Source: Tubulanus polymorphus
Taxonomy: Eukaryota; Nemertea; Palaeonemertea; Tubulaniformes; Tubulanidae
Direction of reading: 5' to 3'
NCBI RefSeq assembly: GCF_964204645.1
Contig: NW_027437434.1
Location: forward strand, 1 to 64,000
DNA: 64,000 nucleotides
Below, one piece after another: positions 59,172-64,000 of this stretch. Position 1 is the first letter of the stretch. The number at the start of each line of letters is the position of its first letter. A program made the translations under genes and the position numbers. Under the pieces are notes generated by a model, which ran no database searches, was not told the DNA's origin, and worked only from the letters and a program-made list of their open reading frames with translations.

Positions 59172-59561
59172 CTCTAACAAAATACATGGGTCCGGGTAGG
59201 TAAGGGTCATTCGGGTAATGAACCTGTTGCGCGAAGTCAAAACTATAATGCATTTTAACATCGCGTGATGCTGGAGGACTGTTCTCCAAATTCTTAAGGC
59301 CAAGGCCTTTGACAACCGTCTTACAGTTTTAAACCATTTTCTGGTACAGACTACGCTCGAGCGTAACTTTTACTAAATGCGCCTCCTGTTTTTTCAGATT
59401 TTCAGATTCTAATTCCTCTGGGATGTTCACACTACGGTATATAGTGGAGTTATTCTGTTGGCACACCCAGCATAAGTCTGTCATTGGGCGGGTCATAACA
59501 ATAAACGGAACTAATGTACGCCACAATCTTCTGAAGGAATGAAGGCTGACTGCTCGATTCT
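59172..59561 (-). pseudogene. Transposase-like gene, CxxC and HYSFDFAQQ exon
   Basis: Acceptor (minus) TTTTTCAG, phase matching the exon at 59869. Reads ENRAVSLHSFRRLWRTLVPF, IVMTRPMTDLCWVCQQNNST, IYRSVNIPEELESENLKKQE, AHLVKVTLERSLYQKMV, stop (TAA, 59329-59331). The same frame continues with VKMHYSFDFAQQVHYPNDPY then LPGPMYFV. The MTDLCxxCQQN zinc-knuckle-like motif and HYSFDFAQQVHYP are family hallmarks. The overlap of PGPMYF here with TTYFLTPRKC in the next piece suggests a small rearrangement. Confidence 0.75.
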
Positions 59562-59868
59562 CTGAAAAATAAACATTGAAACCTATCAATTTCTTGATAT
59601 AGAACTCAGTGCAGTTAGTCCGTCACATAACTAAATCTTGATGCCTAAAGTCTGAAATGGGATAAACGTTATGAATTTGATTGCTTCATTTTACACAACG
59701 CCTATAACAGTTGGCAATTTGATCCAACTTCCATAGCACGTCGGGTACATTAAATTAGTTTGTGTTGGCATTGAAACCCGACTTAAGTACAGAATTTCGC
59801 TTGACGTGTAGTTTTTTGAAAAAGATTAAAAATTAATTGGATGCCTGTGATAATCTAAGAAAGCTTAC

Positions 59869-60152
59869 CTGTCGAAATCATAGCTTGTTTATAGTTCCTC
59901 CAAATGCTTGCTTTTGTCATGCTGGAGGGTAGCAACTTAATGTTGAAACGCTTATAACCAGGCACTCTACCAGGCAGGACCATCGAATGCATTTCTGCGA
60001 AGTTCATCAAAAATGTCACATTGCGAGACGTATCATCGTATGTGATAATGTGCTTGTTGTTCTCCCGGTGCCCACCAGACTTTTTGTAACGTGGCGTCAT
60101 ACCATGCTCTTTATAATGCTTGATCAAGGCTGTAAGTTTGTCTTGGCTCATG
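59869..60152 (-). pseudogene. Transposase-like gene, exon 2
   Basis: Acceptor (minus) CTTTTCAG, donor GTAAGC. Reads MSQDKLTALIKHYKEHGMTP, RYKKSGGHRENNKHIITYDD, TSRNVTFLMNFAEMHSMVLP, GRVPGYKRFNIKLLPSSMTK, ASIWRNYKQAMIST plus one base. The HYKEHGxxPRxxKxxG and FAExHxxxLPGRxPGYK blocks are typical N-terminal motifs of this family, possibly DNA binding. The exon frame is intact and spliced phase 1 to 59561. Confidence 0.75.
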
Positions 60153-60493
60153 CTGAAAAGAAAGGGGTTATAATTAATAACCAGTAAATATTTAACCAAA
60201 AACTTAAGTCCCTGAAAACAAAAGCCGTACATTTGAATATTGTCATTGGGCCTATCTCACGTTCTTCATTCAAAGCTACCTACTGTTATCGAGTTCAGAC
60301 GTCAAGGAAACAGCGCGTGCATATAGGGCCTACATCCATCATTGACATGGTTTGTTGTACATGTTGTAAAAATAAGCGGTTTTATTCTTATTAAAAAGAA
60401 TTAAAAAATTAGGCCTACTTACCAGTGAAAAAATTTGAAGGTTTCACGACAACATCGATGACCGAGGACGAAATACCATGTTCTCTGCTGTTT

Positions 60494-61207
60494 TCATTCT
60501 TTCTGCGTCTTTCGTTTTGAACATGCAGTCAACGAGTCATTACGCATAAATGATCCCAACTTGCCCAGAATCATTAAGTCCTTCTCAAATGCAGTTAACG
60601 CACTCATTGACATTCTGAGATCAAAGATTTCATCTTTATCGAAGGATGAAAAACAAGGCTTTCCATCATTTAGTTTACAGCTATTTTTTGATGAGCTGGA
60701 CACACACGAGAAATTTTCAATTCTGGTTAGTTCTTCTCGAGGATTATTCGCAGTAGCCGGCACATCACGGAGAATCTCAGGAACACCATCCACGACATCC
60801 GCAGTATCATCTTCAGCAGAAGAGTCTTCGTTGTCACTAACTATCCTCTGATTTGTAGCTGGATAGTGGTCACCAACAGTATCATTATTTACTCGTCGAG
60901 CCGTCAATGTTGGACCTGGCGTAGCCGCAGAACATGACGGTTTTGACAGGACATTAGAATTCGGTGAAACAATAGTGTTATTAACAGGTACGGAGTTATA
61001 AACAGATCTATTTACATCGTTTTCAGTGTCACTTTCTTCATCTGAAGATCCTTCTGACGAAGAGGAAACACACTCATCATCGACATCATTAACAAAATAA
61101 TCCTCCAAAAGTGTCAACCACTGCCTTTCGATTGCCGGTGACTCCAAATTGCACGATCTCAGACTGTTCAACGAATCCGCGACACGTTTTTCCTTCGATA
61201 GTGACAT
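60494..61207 (-). pseudogene. Transposase-like gene, acidic N-terminal exon
   Basis: Proposed start MSLSKEKRVADSLNSLRSCN at 61207; an upstream in-frame Met at 61252 gives a hydrophobic leader that looks less likely. Then a Ser/Asp/Glu-rich low-complexity region (SSSSEGSSDEESDTENDV, DNEDSSAEDDTADVVDG) and the terminal MSALTAFEKDLMILGKLGSF. The open frame runs into a stop at 60494 before a convincing donor, so the join to 60152 is either frameshifted or uses a site I do not recognise. Confidence 0.6.
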
Positions 61208-62007
61208 TATTATCAACGAATTTAAACAAGAATAAAGGAGAAATCTTTTCAAAACAAGTAGAATGAAATTAACTGTTGCGTTTGTTTACGACGGCAGCCA
61301 TGTTTTTTTGCCCAGTGTGCAATGCGCGATGCGTTGATAAGCCAACCAGCGATCAGCTTACATCACACGCTCGGCTTGCGTAGCAACAAAGGGAATTGTT
61401 TACAGATCTTTCAAGCCCTCTCATTGGCTTTTAATGACGTATTTCGATATTCTTACGCTGATTTTCATTTAGCACTACTTCTGAGCTGTCGATCAATAGC
61501 CGGTTTGTGCCATTCAGACTACTGATTGTAAAAATATTTTAGGTGAAATAGACCGCTAATTTCGATTGTTTTAGAGACTATGTTGATTATGATTGATTCA
61601 ATATCCCTAATTAAAAACGATGTTTGAAGCATTTAAAGTTAAACTTTTTAAAGTATAGCCTAATAGTGAAAACTGAAAATCGATATTTTCAACACTGACT
61701 GCAGTAAATAGCCTATAACGCTTAGTGAATGAATGCGACTTCCGACTGATTTTGCCAGCACCAGTCACATATGTTTGAATCCTAGTGAAAGTTGGTCATA
61801 TACAAGTTATATGAGTTATTCCTACGAGTAAAATGAATTATTAAAAGTTTGACCTTAAAAAATATGGACGTGCCAACACCTATGAAATATGTGAAAATAC
61901 AAGTAAATCAGCTCCAACTTCTACCATCGTTCAAGCATCTATGATAATAGTCACGTTTTGTTACAATTACACAATGGAGAGAAGATATTTCTACGTCATT
62001 CCTTTTT

Positions 62008-63255
62008 TGGTTTACCTTTGTCAGCGATCTGATGTTGGCATTGAGCTAATTCATGTAAAATCGCAGTACGTTTTTTTATGTGAGCATTTGTTTCATTGGT
62101 TCTCGGCTTAAACGATGTATAATCGATGCGATTGAAGACATGGCGAACCTCCGTCGATGACATGGTCAACTGAGTTAAAATTCTACGAAAACTGTTTTGG
62201 CGTGGAAAATTCTCGGCTCTCGCGTATAAAATTGCAATGACCTCGATTGGGAAGCGTCGTCTCTACAAGCGAATTGGATTGGCTGTTTTTGGGATATATG
62301 GGAAATTCCGGCGCTACTAAAATAATTATGGGAAAGCCATAGAACGGCGTACGTTTCATTGGATTAGGTGCCGTATACATGCGTATTTCAAATGCTCATT
62401 GCTGGTGAGGATGTAATTATTTCACACATCCGCCAATGGTCTGTTTGCCGTAACCCAACCGACCTGACTTCAAAGGTACTGAGTGAAAACTTTGAATTTT
62501 TGATAAAAACGGCCGACTGACCCACTGCCGACGTACGAGCTACGTATGTTTGAATTCAAGTGTGGATCATGTGAAAACATGCCTTAACATGTGGCCTAGT
62601 TTAAGTTTTCCGGGAAACTGGCAGTGTTCCAATAAGCTGCCACTCATTTTAATAGCGACTATATTAAAGCTGGTAACGTAAAAGCGCGCATATATTCAAT
62701 GTACTGTTTCATTTTTAACACAGAGATGACGTTCTAGACGAAGTTATAATTTTAGAATAATTCTTGAAATCTATGCTAGTAGACAAATTTCCCGTGCACA
62801 ATGGATATGATTTTTTTGCGATATTGTTTCCATGTAAAAAAGCCCAAAGGTGAAAAATTTGTTTTTTTTACCCAAAAATTTTGCAAAAAAAAAATTTCTA
62901 CCTACCTACCGACTCATCCTGAAAAGTTGAGTCGGTGTTACGGCAAACAGACAATTATTTTGGGATGGCCTTATTTGAATATTTTCTCATATTGTGAAAC
63001 ATATTTTTTTGAAAATAAAATATAGTTTCCCTGCCGTGCCTACCTGTACCCTACAAAATTTTGGACGTGGACCTGAAACAAATGTATATCTTTGGTCTTA
63101 TTTGACTACAAAATAATTCTTCAAGAAAGATAAAATACAATATAAACTTATGGAACTTTGAAGTCACGAATTAAAAAGATTTTTCAAGCAATGCCCTTAT
63201 TCCAAATGACCTCTAGCTTTCAAGGTAAACCACACTTTTGCCCATGGGCAATTTA
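62008..63255 (+). repeat. Family N repeat, copy N3, interrupted
   Basis: Matches N1 and N2 from TTTGGTTTACCTTTGTCAGC to the palindrome TTGCCCATGGGCAA (63238-63251). A 514-bp TIR element replaces part of its middle. Confidence 0.75.
62439..62952. mobile_element. TIR element X1 inside N3
   Basis: Ends GTCTGTTTGCCGTAAC and, inverted, GTTACGGCAAACAGAC (16-bp perfect TIR). The interior has CTACCTACCTACCGACTCAT near the right end. The target duplication is unclear. The 74-codon frame at 62801-63025 crosses its border and is not real. Confidence 0.75.
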
Positions 63256-63325
63256 TTAAACAATTATACAGGGTATATCATTATTCAAGCAAACTTCTAT
63301 CAAATATTAGGCTAATTAATTAATT

Positions 63326-63490
63326 GTCTGTTTGCTGAAATGCTGACTCACGGTGAGTCGATAGGTAGGTAGACATTTTTAAGCAGAACTTTAGGGCAAA
63401 ATTATTTTATCACTTTTTTCTACATTGAAAACAATATGACCAATCTGCGTGGTGCACAGGAAATTTGTCTCATTTAAGAATAATTTTACT
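63326..63490. mobile_element. Element X2, inverted relative to X1
   Basis: Starts GTCTGTTTGCTG and follows X1's right end in reverse orientation for about 165 bp (GAGTCGATAGGTAGGTAGA, AAAACAATAT, GTGCACAGGAAATTTGTCT). Its other end was not identified and may lie past the window. Confidence 0.6.
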
Positions 63491-63599
63491 GTTTTAACTT
63501 CATATGGAGCGTCATCCCTGTGTTCAAAATGAAACAATACATTTGATATAAAATTACTTGGATACAAACTTACTTGGATTTGAAGTGAGCGCTCAAGTC

Positions 63600-64000
63600 T
63601 GTCACTGTCCTACTTTTGACACGGGAGCCTCCTGTGTACACGATAACTCAAAAATCGTTTGAGACAATTTCGTGAAATTTTTATGGTTTGTGCATAATTG
63701 TATGGTGGGGAACCCTTTTGGGGAATCTATGATTCAAGATGGCCGAATTATGACCTATTTTTGATATGTGAACTACCAATGTACGTGCCAAAAATCGTTT
63801 GAGAACATTTCATGAAATTTATATGAGATATGTATGATAGTATGATGTGAAACCTTATTGTTTTGGGGACTTCTCCAATTCAAGATGGCCGACACCATCT
63901 ACCTTTGACGCAGGAACTTCCCGTATACACGATGACTCGCCAAACCGTTGCGATAAATTCATGAAATTTTTATGATATGTGTATGATAATATGAAAAGGA
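63600..64000 (+). repeat. Tandem ~145-bp units at window end
   Basis: About 2.6 units containing ACACGATRACTC, AAATCGTTTGAGA, ATGAAATTTTTATG and ATTCAAGATGGCCGA; the array runs off the window. Confidence 0.7.

Larger units (their letters stand above)
57018..61768 (-). mobile_element. 4.75-kb DNA transposon with 25-bp TIRs and an intron-containing transposase-like gene
   Basis: Ends GTGAC(C/T)GGTGCTGGCAAAATCAGTC, inverted, one mismatch over 25 bp (57018-57042 and 61744-61768). ATAT flanks both ends (57014-57017, 61769-61772). One minus-strand gene with five recognisable exon pieces occupies 61207-57869. The rest (57043-57868 and 61208-61743) is AT-rich non-coding. A short TIR plus 4-bp TSD marks cut-and-paste mobility. 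Superfamily not assigned; those with 4-bp TSDs (e.g. Sola) are the first to compare. The gene carries in-frame stops, so this copy is not autonomous. Confidence 0.8.

Noticed and set aside
59987-60851. Plus-strand frames across the transposon gene
   Set aside because: Shadows of the minus-strand exons, which have motifs and splice sites.
1-64000. CRISPR arrays, rRNA genes, complete tRNA genes, bacterial-type promoters or operons
   Set aside because: None seen; the sequence is animal nuclear DNA.

Overview
The window is AT-rich nuclear DNA from an invertebrate animal. It has spliced exons with GT-AG borders, long introns and dense mobile DNA, and no operon-like gene packing. The only host gene I can name is a non-visual (beta-)arrestin on the + strand. 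Seven exons are recognisable between 17.8 and 43.6 kb. All splice phases agree, and the product is colinear with vertebrate beta-arrestin from the phosphate-sensing first strand to the start of the C-domain. I find neither the first coding exon nor the exons after 43,605, so the gene probably runs past both ends of the window. The species is not determined; a marine bilaterian (lophotrochozoan or invertebrate deuterostome) would fit the repeat content.

Nearly everything else is mobile DNA in many states of decay. 0-17 kb (upstream or intron 1): repeat families A, N, J, C, P and E, a Harbinger-like MITE, a CR1/L2-like LINE 3' end, a hAT remnant nested in a family C element, a decayed unidentified coding segment, a degenerate short-unit array and a LINE reverse-transcriptase remnant. 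17.8-25 kb: arrestin intron with a family B element carrying a Mutator-like insertion (perfect 9-bp target duplication), a Penelope-like 3' end with GIY-YIG remnants and a hammerhead-like motif, and a 3.5-kb broken palindrome invaded by a LINE, a family A element and a family B element. 25-44 kb: most arrestin exons, with MITEs, LINE pieces, more B, C, H, I, J and K repeats, and simple repeats. 45-56 kb: near-intact Helitron-like elements D, C4 and G (G splits an N element and carries an exon-like segment) and A3. 57.0-61.8 kb: a 4.75-kb DNA transposon with 25-bp terminal inverted repeats and an ATAT target duplication. It carries a decayed, intron-containing minus-strand gene of a transposase-like family I know only as uncharacterised proteins. 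62-64 kb: N3, a TIR element in two orientations, and short tandem repeats.

Two points stand out. First, the 57-61.8 kb transposon ties an uncharacterised animal protein family to TIRs. Second, families A, B, C, D, G and H, with unrelated bodies, share one terminal design. They open with a hairpin just after a T-run, usually followed by TATTR. They end with the reverse complement of that hairpin's arm, usually a short second hairpin, and then CTTGT or CTAGT before a T. This matches non-autonomous Helitron2/Helentron-type elements. The hairpin sequence differs per family but agrees between the two ends, like a family-specific key.
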